Source: Kiritimatiellia bacterium
Lineage (GTDB): Bacteria; Verrucomicrobiota; Kiritimatiellia; SLAD01
Direction: 5' to 3'
Assembly (NCBI GenBank): GCA_007125875.1
Contig: SLCI01000060.1
Span: forward strand, 1 to 22,281
Length of the DNA: 22,281 nucleotides
In this document: piece after piece, positions 16,047 through 22,281 of the stretch
Numbering within the stretch: the stretch's first letter is position 1
Layout: every line of letters starts with the position of its first letter
The notes under the pieces: generated by a model
Seen by the model: the letters and a program-made list of their open reading frames with translations, nothing else
Told to the model about the DNA's origin: nothing
The model's database searches: none
Position numbers and translations under genes: made by a program

Positions 16047-17535
16047 GTTTAGGTAACTCCGCCAAGTAGGCCTCGGCAACGGCCAAATGCTGTTTCAATT
16101 GCTCTTCGCCCATCCGATCCAATTGCCGTGCCATCATGGACAAGCGTGGCTGTTTGTTGAAGAAGTCGCGATGCCGATGGATAAAACGCCAGAACAGACC
16201 ATCCCACACTGCGCACCAATCGCCCACGGGATAATCGCTCATCTTGCGCACATAATTAGAGCCACTGATGTAGGGCTTCGTGCAAAGCAATCCGCCATCC
16301 GCAAACTGACTCATCCCATATACATTCGGCACCATAACCCAGTCGTAAGCATCGATGTACATTTCCATGAACCAACGATAGACATCGTCCGGCGCAATCT
16401 CGCACAGCAACATGAAATTACCGAGAATCATCAAACGCTCAATATGATGCGTGTACGCACCGTCCAGCAAACGCTGAATGACACGATCAACAGGGACAAT
16501 ACCCGTGGTGCCAGAATAGAAGGCGGCCGGCATCGGCGTTTTATGATCCCAAAAGTTGCTAGTGCGCTGCTTAACCCCTATTTCGCGATACAAAATCTGC
16601 ATAAATTCACGCCAGCCAATCACTTGCCGGATGAATCCCTCCAAATCATTCAATGGCACATCATGCGATTTGGACCAATCCAACACCGCATCCACCACTT
16701 CCTGAGGTGTCAGTAGACCAATGTTTAATGCGGGCGTGAGCACGGAATGATGCAACACGCCTTCCTCAGCAACCATCGCATCTTCATAGGTGCCGAAATC
16801 AACCAGGCGCTCGGCACAGAAGCGCTCCAGCCACTTCCGTGCTTGAGGGCGCGTGACGGGATAAACGAAGGGATCAACAGCGCCTGGATTATCGGGAAAT
16901 CGTTGCTCCACATACTCGGTGGCTTCAGCAACCCATTCGCGATGCTGAACGGCCGGCACAGTGGGTGCCTCACGCTTTTTCGGCCACTTTTTGCGATTGT
17001 CCGCGTCAAAGCTCCACGCACCGCCAACAGGCTGATCGTCTTTAACCAGTATATCAAAGCGCTTACGCTGCTGAATATAAAACGACGCCATTCGATAGGG
17101 CGCAGATTTACCGATGATCTCTTGCCCCACGTCAGGCGGAGTCATAAACATCGGGGTCGGATCACACGTCAACTCAACATCGGCTTTATTACAAGCACGT
17201 GTGATACGACGCGTTAAAATATCATCGCAAGGATCCGCCAGTCGAAATGAAGTAAAGCCCTCTTCTACGAGCTCCTGTACATGCTGATCGGCTGTTTTAT
17301 CCGGCTCATAGTCGCAATAGCGCACCTCGCGACCATTATCGCGAAGCTGTTGCGCGTACGCCTGCATTGAGGCTCGGTGCAGAATGAGCTTTTGCTTATG
17401 AAAGCTCGCCGGATAGTGTGGATCCCCAAAGAACAACGTGTCCTCGATCAGGACGACCGTTGAATCTTTGGTGATCGAAGGATGCTGATGAAAGAGCTGA
17501 TGCGGGTAGATCAACGTACAGTTCACAACCCGCAC
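16039..17535 (-). CDS. Cryptochrome/photolyase-family protein, FeS-BCP-like (COG3046) lineage, cluster ligands incomplete
   Basis: A 498-residue flavoprotein candidate. The N-terminal alpha/beta antenna domain begins CTLIYPHQLF (6-15) and has LFFGDPHYPASFHKQKLILHR in two blocks. The FAD domain has GFIRQVIGWREFM (300-312), YTHHIERLMILGNF (361-374) and DAYDWVMVPNVYGMSQFADGG (396-415, in two blocks). This is the layout of the bacterial (6-4) photolyase PhrB group. PhrB-type proteins bind a [4Fe-4S] cluster through four Cys. Here Cys378 (LLCEI) and Cys441 (DWCAVWDG) align with two of them, but the segment that should carry the CxxC pair is missing between MSDY (432-435) and DWC (439-441). DNA repair or blue-light sensing are both possible. 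The start is GTG 17535, with GGAAG just upstream; GTG 17526 is an alternative. It follows the CBS gene by 9 bases. Confidence 0.85.
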   Translation of the reverse strand: MRVVNCTLIYPHQLFHQHPSITKDSTVVLIEDTLFFGDPHYPASFHKQKLILHRASMQAYAQQLRDNGREVRYCDYEPDKTADQHVQELVEEGFTSFRLADPCDDILTRRITRACNKADVELTCDPTPMFMTPPDVGQEIIGKSAPYRMASFYIQQRKRFDILVKDDQPVGGAWSFDADNRKKWPKKREAPTVPAVQHREWVAEATEYVEQRFPDNPGAVDPFVYPVTRPQARKWLERFCAERLVDFGTYEDAMVAEEGVLHHSVLTPALNIGLLTPQEVVDAVLDWSKSHDVPLNDLEGFIRQVIGWREFMQILYREIGVKQRTSNFWDHKTPMPAAFYSGTTGIVPVDRVIQRLLDGAYTHHIERLMILGNFMLLCEIAPDDVYRWFMEMYIDAYDWVMVPNVYGMSQFADGGLLCTKPYISGSNYVRKMSDYPVGDWCAVWDGLFWRFIHRHRDFFNKQPRLSMMARQLDRMGEEQLKQHLAVAEAYLAELPKLG

Positions 17536-17544
17536 TCGCTTCCG

Positions 17545-18024
17545 TTAGGACTTCTTTGACTCAAGGCGGGCGCGTAACTCGTCAGGGATATATTTCGAGT
17601 CCGTCCATTCTTTCTTAATTGGAGACTCTTCCCAGAGCGCGCGACTACGAGCCAACACATCGCGACGGCTCACCTGTCCCACGAGCACACCTTTTTCAAT
17701 CACCGGCAGCCGGCGAAACGAATGCTTCAAGAAGATATCTGCCACGCGGAACAGATCCGCATCGGGTTCTACGGTCATCACGTCCTTCGACATATACTCG
17801 GAAACGGTTGCATTCGGCAGGCTATTGTAGGCCCCGCTGGCAAAGATGCGCAGGCAATCCTTTTCAGACAAGACACCCACCACATGACGTTCGGCATCGA
17901 TCACTGTCGCGCCCGAGACTTTACTTTTCAGCAACGTCTTGATGGCTTGCTCCATATCCATTTCGGGCCGCAACGTCGTCACGGATTTCGTCATTAAATC
18001 ACTTACAGTTATCGCTTCAGGCAT
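17545..18024 (-). CDS. Two-CBS-domain protein
   Basis: With the start at ATG 18024 the protein has 159 residues. That codon has a strong AGGAGG five bases upstream; the longer frame from GTG 18048 would place this site inside the coding region. CBS 1 (about 5-62) has VSDLMTKSVTTLRPEMDMEQAI and VVGVLSEKDCLRIF in separate blocks. CBS 2 (about 73-130) has VSEYMSKDVMTVEPDADLFRVA and LVGQVSRRDVLA. A charged tail follows (KKEWTDSKYIPDELRARLE). CBS pairs bind adenine nucleotides and regulate partner proteins, but no partner domain is fused here, so the target is unknown. It heads a minus-strand unit with the photolyase-like gene 9 bases downstream. Confidence 0.9.
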   Translation of the reverse strand: MPEAITVSDLMTKSVTTLRPEMDMEQAIKTLLKSKVSGATVIDAERHVVGVLSEKDCLRIFASGAYNSLPNATVSEYMSKDVMTVEPDADLFRVADIFLKHSFRRLPVIEKGVLVGQVSRRDVLARSRALWEESPIKKEWTDSKYIPDELRARLESKKS

Positions 18025-18028
18025 GTCG

Positions 18029-18068
18029 CCCTCCTTCTTACACAACACACATGGAGGGAAATCCTCCA
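18029..18068 (-). promoter_or_regulatory. 5' leader with two mutually exclusive hairpins over the CBS-gene Shine-Dalgarno
   Basis: On the minus-strand transcript, TGGAGG (18068-18063) can pair with CCTCCA (18057-18052) around a 5-base loop. The overlapping CCCTCC (18058-18053) can instead pair with the Shine-Dalgarno GGAGGG (18034-18029) across an 18-base loop. Formation of the first hairpin would free the ribosome site. This is a structural possibility read from complementarity only. Confidence 0.35.
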
Positions 18069-18093
18069 GTCACTTCACCTCGTTAGTTAATGC

Positions 18094-18121
18094 AATATAC
18101 CGCCGAAACTCAAGCCAGCAA
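18094..18121 (-). promoter_or_regulatory. Predicted promoter of the CBS-photolyase unit
   Basis: On the minus strand, TTGCTG (18121-18116) and TATATT (18099-18094) have a 16-base spacer. The predicted transcript start near 18087 would give a leader of about 63 bases containing the alternative hairpins. The -10 box matches well and the -35 box moderately. Confidence 0.4.
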
Positions 18122-18160
18122 TCAATCCGGTCCTGTCATAGCACAAATTAGTCCCTGCCA

Positions 18161-19066
18161 TCAGGTTGGCTCAGGCAGATTGAACAATCTACGGGCATTC
18201 CGGGAAGTGAGCATCGCAATTTCATCGATCGGACGATCAAGATACTGGGCAATCCCTTCGCCCACATAGGAGACGAATGCCGGCTCATTTTGTTTCCCCC
18301 GCTTCGGCACTGGTGCCAGATAAGGTGCATCTGTCTCAATTAATAAGCGATCATCAGGAATAACCTTTAACACCTCACGCAGAGCATCCGACTTCTTGAA
18401 AGTGACAATGCCACTAAAGCTGATCATAAAGCCCAGCTCCAGTAGCTTCAGCGCCTGATCAGCGCCACCCGTATAGCAGTGAATCACGCCGGGCACGGCG
18501 GAGCTGCGGACATCACCATTCGGCTCACCGGGACGGTTCGCCCTACCAATCTTTGGTGCCACGGAATCATCTTCAGATGCGGCAAGGCGTGTCACCGTAC
18601 CGCTCTCGCCACTCGCCGCTCGCTTTTGTGTCCGTTCGCATATGTATTCGCGTAGAAGTCGATAGGTATCCTCTTCGGCTTCGCGTGTGTGGACAACCAC
18701 CGGTAAGCCAAACTCGGCCGCAACGGACAAATTTCGTTCAAATAACGCACACTGCTGCGAAGCCGTATCCTTTCCGTAGTAATAGTCTAATCCCGTTTCA
18801 CCGATTCCCACTGGGCGCTCCGCATTAACCAAATCGCGCAGCAAGCCGAAATCAGGTGCACGCTCAGCTTCATCGCGGTCATAGCCAATCACCGCATAGA
18901 CTTCACGATGCTCACGGGCCGTCGCAAGGGCGAGCTCATTGGCTGCTACGCTGCCGCCAATGGCAATTACGGAGCTAACCTGTGCCGTCTGCATTCTTGA
19001 CCGTATTTCCGACCAAGATCCGTCCGCAACGAACGTGTCCAGATGGGCGTGTGAATCAATCCACAT
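18161..19066 (-). CDS. tatD: TatD-family metal-dependent DNase with internal insertion
   Basis: From ATG 19066 the protein has 301 residues. A TTG two codons upstream is also in frame, but the ATG has GGAAG at 9-base spacing and overlaps the preceding stop by 11 bases. The TIM-barrel metal ligands are complete: HAH (His6, His8), Glu90 in GIGETGLDYYYG, His126 in VVVHTREAEEDT, His196 in VIHCYTGG and Asp246 in ETDAPYLAP. Family members are magnesium-dependent 3'-5' exonucleases or DNases acting in DNA repair or turnover. Typical TatD proteins have about 260 residues. The excess is an insertion at about residues 143-190, rich in Gly, Ser, Arg and Asp, between the His126 strand and the His196 strand. 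It is the last gene of the pyrophosphatase-led string. Confidence 0.9.
   Translation of the reverse strand: MWIDSHAHLDTFVADGSWSEIRSRMQTAQVSSVIAIGGSVAANELALATAREHREVYAVIGYDRDEAERAPDFGLLRDLVNAERPVGIGETGLDYYYGKDTASQQCALFERNLSVAAEFGLPVVVHTREAEEDTYRLLREYICERTQKRAASGESGTVTRLAASEDDSVAPKIGRANRPGEPNGDVRSSAVPGVIHCYTGGADQALKLLELGFMISFSGIVTFKKSDALREVLKVIPDDRLLIETDAPYLAPVPKRGKQNEPAFVSYVGEGIAQYLDRPIDEIAMLTSRNARRLFNLPEPT
18497..18640 (-). other. In-frame insertion within the TatD-like gene
   Basis: About 48 codons separate two blocks that are nearly adjacent in ordinary TatD proteins. The encoded segment is hydrophilic and low in aromatic and aliphatic residues, suggesting a flexible surface loop. It contains an imperfect DNA inverted repeat, GGTGCCACG (18555-18563) against CGTGTCACC (18588-18596), with 8 of 9 positions paired and a 24-base loop. 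Whether it arose from a small palindromic element is unknown. Confidence 0.55.
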
Positions 19067-20672
19067 GTTCAATCACTTCCTTTAAGTACCCCATAGTGGG
19101 ATGATCCCAACGCTCGACCAAACGGGCAACCAAACGCTCGGCTCGATCACTCGCGCCAATTTGCTGCAGGACCCTCGCCCACTTCGCTCCCACTCGAGCC
19201 GCAGTGACGGGCGATTCCGTGCGTTCAAGAATCACGCCGTACTCTCGTCCTGCGACGGGCACGAGATCATTTAAAATATACAAGTCCGCCAATCGCTCCC
19301 GTAAAATCAGGCTATCCCGCTCGCTAATACGTTGGCGCAGATATTGAAGTGCGGGATTAAAGCGACCTTGTCGTATCATGAGGTTGGCTTCGCGTAGATA
19401 AGCCCATTCGATTTCCTCACGCTCATCTTCGGCCAAATGATTGATTTGCGTCTGCAGCGAGTAACGGAACGGTCGATACAAAGGATCGCCGATAAATGTC
19501 ATCTGCCATGACAACACAGGCTGACTCATGTAGATGGCATTGCCAAACGTATGACCGTAAATCAGGCGTTCTGCAAATATCTTCAAGTTGGGCGTGTAAT
19601 TTAAGAACGGTTCACTCACCGCGCCCATCGAGACGGCGGTTCCCCTTTCCAATAACGGGCCGGCCCAGTAGCGATCCTCTTTTTTTAACGACACGGCGCT
19701 GGCAGAATGGATGTGATAACCGATAGCGCCTGGACGAAATCGAAAATCATCTCGCGTAAAAGGGCCTGTCACGTGTTCGGCGTACCACCCCATATAGAGC
19801 ACCGCATCCTCCATCGGAAAGGATGTAGACCACAGGGCTTCGGCGTTATCGTTTACGAACTCATACCCCATCCGCGCAAAGCGTTCTTTCGCCTCACGTA
19901 TCCAGTAGTCGCCCACAAAGTAACCCCCGTGCGTGAGACCTCGGGCATCGAAATACATTCGCCCCAATAGACCATAACGCTCCGCTTCCAAGGCACCGTC
20001 AATCATCTGCCTGACAATCCCCGGATTCGGCCCATCCAGGCGGGTAGCTACAATGAGATACGTGTCATCGAACTTTCGTTGTGACAGCACCTTACGGTAA
20101 AACGGGTTTGTTTTCGGGCCGGATATTGAGTACGGCGGCGCGAGCAGCAATGCCAACTCAGAATCAACGGCCGCCATGTTCTTGTAGTGAGGCTTCCCCA
20201 GATGATCGGCGAGCCGACTAACCAACCGAAATCGCGTATCGCCAATCCGTAAGGGCACGCCATACATCGAAACCAAATAGCTGACTTCGGAACGTTCCGT
20301 TAGCCAGTTGGTTTCGTGATATTCCTGTTCGCGCTCAGGCCGTTGCAGTTGGTCAATCCAACCGCCCTCACGCAGAAACTGCAACAGCGGTTCACGCAGG
20401 TCGCGGTTGAACTGCCGACGCGACATCTGCTCGCCCGTGGGTAGATCCAGCAGGCACAGGTTTTCGGCGGGGATGCTGCGCCGCTCCATGTAGTAGTGCG
20501 CCAGTTCAATCGATTTAGGCACCTTACGATTCGCTAAGACGATGACACCCCGCGTATCGATATCGCCTAAGGCCTGCACACCGCTGCTGAATAGCAATAG
20601 ACCAAGCAGCAGGCGTCTTATAAAAGCGCCCCCCTGCCCGCTTACGCTACTAAACTGTGAGCTGTAATCCAT
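19056..20672 (-). CDS. TIGR03790-family secreted protein (exosortase-associated family)
   Basis: The open frame reaches 20837, but its first 55 codons lie inside the metallo-hydrolase gene and are Arg/Lys-rich shadow sequence. I place the start at ATG 20672, giving 538 residues and a 23-base overlap. A signal peptide follows (RRLLLGLLLFSSGVQALG). The mature protein starts TRGVIVLANRKVPKSIELAHYY with ERRSIPAENLCLLDLP, the opening I associate with TIGR03790. That family is described as confined largely to genomes with exosortase/PEP-CTERM sorting. The C-terminal third (about 395 onward) looks TPR-like helical (EIEWAYLREANLMIRQGRFN, ALQYLRQR). The function is unknown. A purine-rich AGGGGGG lies seven bases before an ATA codon (20621-20619) at the exact start of the signal peptide, an alternative initiation point. 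The gene overlaps tatD by 11 bases. Confidence 0.8.
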   Translation of the reverse strand: MDYSSQFSSVSGQGGAFIRRLLLGLLLFSSGVQALGDIDTRGVIVLANRKVPKSIELAHYYMERRSIPAENLCLLDLPTGEQMSRRQFNRDLREPLLQFLREGGWIDQLQRPEREQEYHETNWLTERSEVSYLVSMYGVPLRIGDTRFRLVSRLADHLGKPHYKNMAAVDSELALLLAPPYSISGPKTNPFYRKVLSQRKFDDTYLIVATRLDGPNPGIVRQMIDGALEAERYGLLGRMYFDARGLTHGGYFVGDYWIREAKERFARMGYEFVNDNAEALWSTSFPMEDAVLYMGWYAEHVTGPFTRDDFRFRPGAIGYHIHSASAVSLKKEDRYWAGPLLERGTAVSMGAVSEPFLNYTPNLKIFAERLIYGHTFGNAIYMSQPVLSWQMTFIGDPLYRPFRYSLQTQINHLAEDEREEIEWAYLREANLMIRQGRFNPALQYLRQRISERDSLILRERLADLYILNDLVPVAGREYGVILERTESPVTAARVGAKWARVLQQIGASDRAERLVARLVERWDHPTMGYLKEVIEHVD

Positions 20673-21426
20673 CATACGGCACATCGATACCAGTCGGTAG
20701 ACGCGCTTGCGTCGCTTCATGTTCAAGATCATGGCACAAATGCGTGATATAGGACTGGGACGCGCCGATTTGTTTAAGCAAATCAACGGCTTGCGGGAGA
20801 CACAGGTGAGTCGGGTGCGGTGCTTCGCGGAGCGCATCCAAAATCATCACATCCACGGACTGGAATTGTTCAATCGCGATGCTGTCGAGGTCACTACAAT
20901 CGGGCACATAGCCCACACTTTTCCCTGCATGACGAATGATGAAGCCATATATCGCCATCGGACCGTGAGGAACCTCAACGGGCTGTACTTCGAGCTCAGC
21001 GACTGCGACACGATCCGTTGGCGCAACCGCATTAAACTGAACTCTGGGCGCTGAGTGCTTCCAGATCGACTCGTCGATCACATAGCGGAACTTCTCACGC
21101 ATCCCTTCGATCGTCGCAGGCGAGCCGTACACCGGTATCACGGCATCTTGCATGTAGCAAAAGCGCCGTAAATCATCGAAGCCAAAGATGTGATCTGCAT
21201 GAATGTGCGTCAGGAACACCGCATCGACGCGAGTGACGCCAAAAGTCAGCACCTGATCGCGAAAATCCGGCGGTGTATCAATCACCACATGGGCACTGTC
21301 GGTTGCAATATAAAGGCTACTACGCCGCCGTTTATTCTTCGGATTCGAAGACAAGCAAACCGGGCACGAGCAACCGATGGCAGGAATGCCATGCGATGTG
21401 CCCGTGCCTAAGAAGGTCAGCTTCAC
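20650..21426 (-). CDS. Metallo-beta-lactamase-fold hydrolase, PhnP-like
   Basis: A 258-residue cytoplasmic enzyme. It begins MKLTFLGTGTSHGIPAIGC with a Cys cluster (Cys19, Cys21, Cys24, GCSCPVC), as in PhnP-like phosphodiesterases. The metal motif HIHADH (74-79) follows, then VPDCSDLD, and near the end YITHLCHDLEHE supplies further His ligands. Members cleave phosphodiesters such as cyclic ribose phosphates, but many relatives outside phn operons have unknown substrates. No phosphonate gene is nearby, so I do not use the symbol phnP. The start is GTG 21426, placed directly after the pyrophosphatase TAG stop (TAGGTG), implying coupled translation. Confidence 0.88.
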   Translation of the reverse strand: MKLTFLGTGTSHGIPAIGCSCPVCLSSNPKNKRRRSSLYIATDSAHVVIDTPPDFRDQVLTFGVTRVDAVFLTHIHADHIFGFDDLRRFCYMQDAVIPVYGSPATIEGMREKFRYVIDESIWKHSAPRVQFNAVAPTDRVAVAELEVQPVEVPHGPMAIYGFIIRHAGKSVGYVPDCSDLDSIAIEQFQSVDVMILDALREAPHPTHLCLPQAVDLLKQIGASQSYITHLCHDLEHEATQARLPTGIDVPYDGLQLTV

Positions 21427-22281
21427 CTAGATCAACAGGGGCGCGATCACCAGCGCAACCACACTCATCAATTTGATGAGAATGTTGATCGAAGGTCCGG
21501 CGGTATCCTTGAACGGATCGCCCACCGTATCGCCGATCACTGCGGCTTTATGCGCCTCCGAGCCTTTGCCACCAAACGCACCACCCTCGATGTGTTTTTT
21601 GGCATTGTCCCAGGCACCACCTGCATTGGCCATAAATAGCGCCATCGTAACGCCCGATACGGTAACGCCAGCTAGCAAGCCACCCAGCATTTCCGCGCCA
21701 CCGGCAAAACCGACAACCACGGGCGATAAGACGCCGAGCAACGCGGGCACCGTCATCTCACGGATCGCAGACTTCGTCGCGATATCGACACAACGCGCAT
21801 AATCCGCCTTGCCCGTGCCCTCCAGCAAGCCTGGGATCGTCTTAAACTGACGGCGCACTTCCTCGATCATCGCAAACGCCGCACGACCCACTGCGCCCAT
21901 CGCAAAAGCGGAGAACAGGAACGGCAACATGGCGCCCAAAAACAGTCCGGCCATCACTTGCGGGTTGGTGACGTCAATCGTCATCGGCTCATCGCGTCCC
22001 AAATTAATTGTTGTGCGGAAGGCCGCAAACAGTGCCAACGCCGTCAGCGCCGCGGAACCAATTGCAAATCCTTTACCGATCGCGGCGGTCGTGTTGCCAA
22101 CCGCGTCGAGTTTGTCGGTCCGGCCCCGTACCTCGCTGGGCAATTCAGCCATTTCGGCGCAGCCGCCCGCATTGTCAGCAATCGGGCCATACGCGTCGAC
22201 GGCCAACTGAATGCCCGTGGTGGCAAGCATTCCGAGCGCCGCAATCGCGATACCGTAGAGGCCAGCGTAGTGATACGCCAC
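21427..22281 (-). CDS. hppA: Membrane-bound ion-pumping pyrophosphatase, partial (N-terminus beyond right edge)
   Basis: The visible 284 residues are the C-terminal part of a polytopic pyrophosphatase of usually 650-800 residues. It couples PPi hydrolysis to H+ or Na+ pumping across the inner membrane. Signatures are [19 protein letters not shown] (29-47), then [20 protein letters not shown] (56-75), [15 protein letters not shown], and the terminal block [20 protein letters not shown] with acidic PPi/Mg2+ ligands. The GNTTAA-IG form, with Ala where K+-independent pumps have Lys, marks the K+-dependent class. The residues that separate H+ from Na+ pumping lie outside the window. The frame is open at the right edge, so the GTG there is internal. 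Confidence 0.95.
   Translation of the reverse strand: MAYHYAGLYGIAIAALGMLATTGIQLAVDAYGPIADNAGGCAEMAELPSEVRGRTDKLDAVGNTTAAIGKGFAIGSAALTALALFAAFRTTINLGRDEPMTIDVTNPQVMAGLFLGAMLPFLFSAFAMGAVGRAAFAMIEEVRRQFKTIPGLLEGTGKADYARCVDIATKSAIREMTVPALLGVLSPVVVGFAGGAEMLGGLLAGVTVSGVTMALFMANAGGAWDNAKKHIEGGAFGGKGSEAHKAAVIGDTVGDPFKDTAGPSINILIKLMSVVALVIAPLLI

Noticed and set aside
16087..16716. 209-codon open frame on the plus strand, antisense to the photolyase gene
   Set aside because: It lies wholly inside a gene with clear family motifs; its translation shows no domain and no Shine-Dalgarno.
18025..18048. GTG start of the CBS gene eight codons upstream
   Set aside because: It would bury a strong AGGAGG site five bases before an in-frame ATG and add residues outside the CBS fold.
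20673..20837. N-terminal extension of the TIGR03790 gene inside the metallo-hydrolase gene
   Set aside because: It overlaps a confident coding region by more than 180 bases, is Arg/Lys-rich, and precedes rather than forms the signal peptide.

Overview
The window reads as chromosome of a free-living Gram-negative bacterium. It has outer-membrane export machinery, signal peptides, an encoded tRNA CCA end and roughly even GC. A TIGR03790-type protein, a solute-binding protein fused to a MalF-type permease, a K+-dependent-type membrane pyrophosphatase and a Nfu scaffold together suggest the Verrucomicrobiota/PVC neighbourhood. That placement is an inference from gene content. Only one protein gene (the sugar-transporter fusion) lies on the + strand. 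I saw no insertion sequence, CRISPR array, phage gene or rRNA.

Region 1 (1-10195, minus strand) is the centrepiece. In transcription order it holds a PAS-PAS-GGDEF-REC-HD-GYP cyclic-di-GMP enzyme, a non-hydrolysing UDP-GlcNAc 2-epimerase (WecB), an NfrB-like inner-membrane glycosyltransferase with two C-terminal MshEN c-di-GMP sensor modules, a 1162-residue NfrA-like TPR/outer-membrane protein, and a DUF4434 (YbcH-like) secreted protein cut by the left edge. Spacings are -8 to +27 bases, so this looks like one operon. It matches the Escherichia coli nfrB-nfrA-ybcH locus (phage N4 receptor, c-di-GMP-driven N-acetylmannosamine polysaccharide), with the UDP-ManNAc-forming enzyme and a c-di-GMP enzyme built in. 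The proposed flow is: signal, then c-di-GMP, then MshEN binding, then polymerisation of UDP-ManNAc, export through NfrA, and trimming by the DUF4434 protein.

Region 2 (10196-12421) has a 357-base gap, a tRNA-Asp(GTC), a Nfu-type Fe-S carrier and a DUF368/PopT undecaprenyl-phosphate translocase, all on the minus strand. Region 3 (12422-15178, plus strand) is the 918-residue fusion of a sugar-binding protein and a MalF-like permease, without its MalG or ATPase partners. It converges on region 4 (15147-18024, minus strand): a two-CBS-domain protein, a photolyase-like protein that has lost the CxxC part of the usual Fe-S ligand set, and an unrecognised protein with an apparent internal duplication.

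Region 5 (18161-22281, minus strand) is a tightly packed string: membrane pyrophosphatase (cut by the right edge), PhnP-like metallo-beta-lactamase-fold hydrolase, TIGR03790 protein and a TatD-like DNase with an unusual insertion. Several database-style longest starts look wrong. From Shine-Dalgarno sequences and overlaps I moved the starts of the CBS, TatD, TIGR03790 and unrecognised genes.
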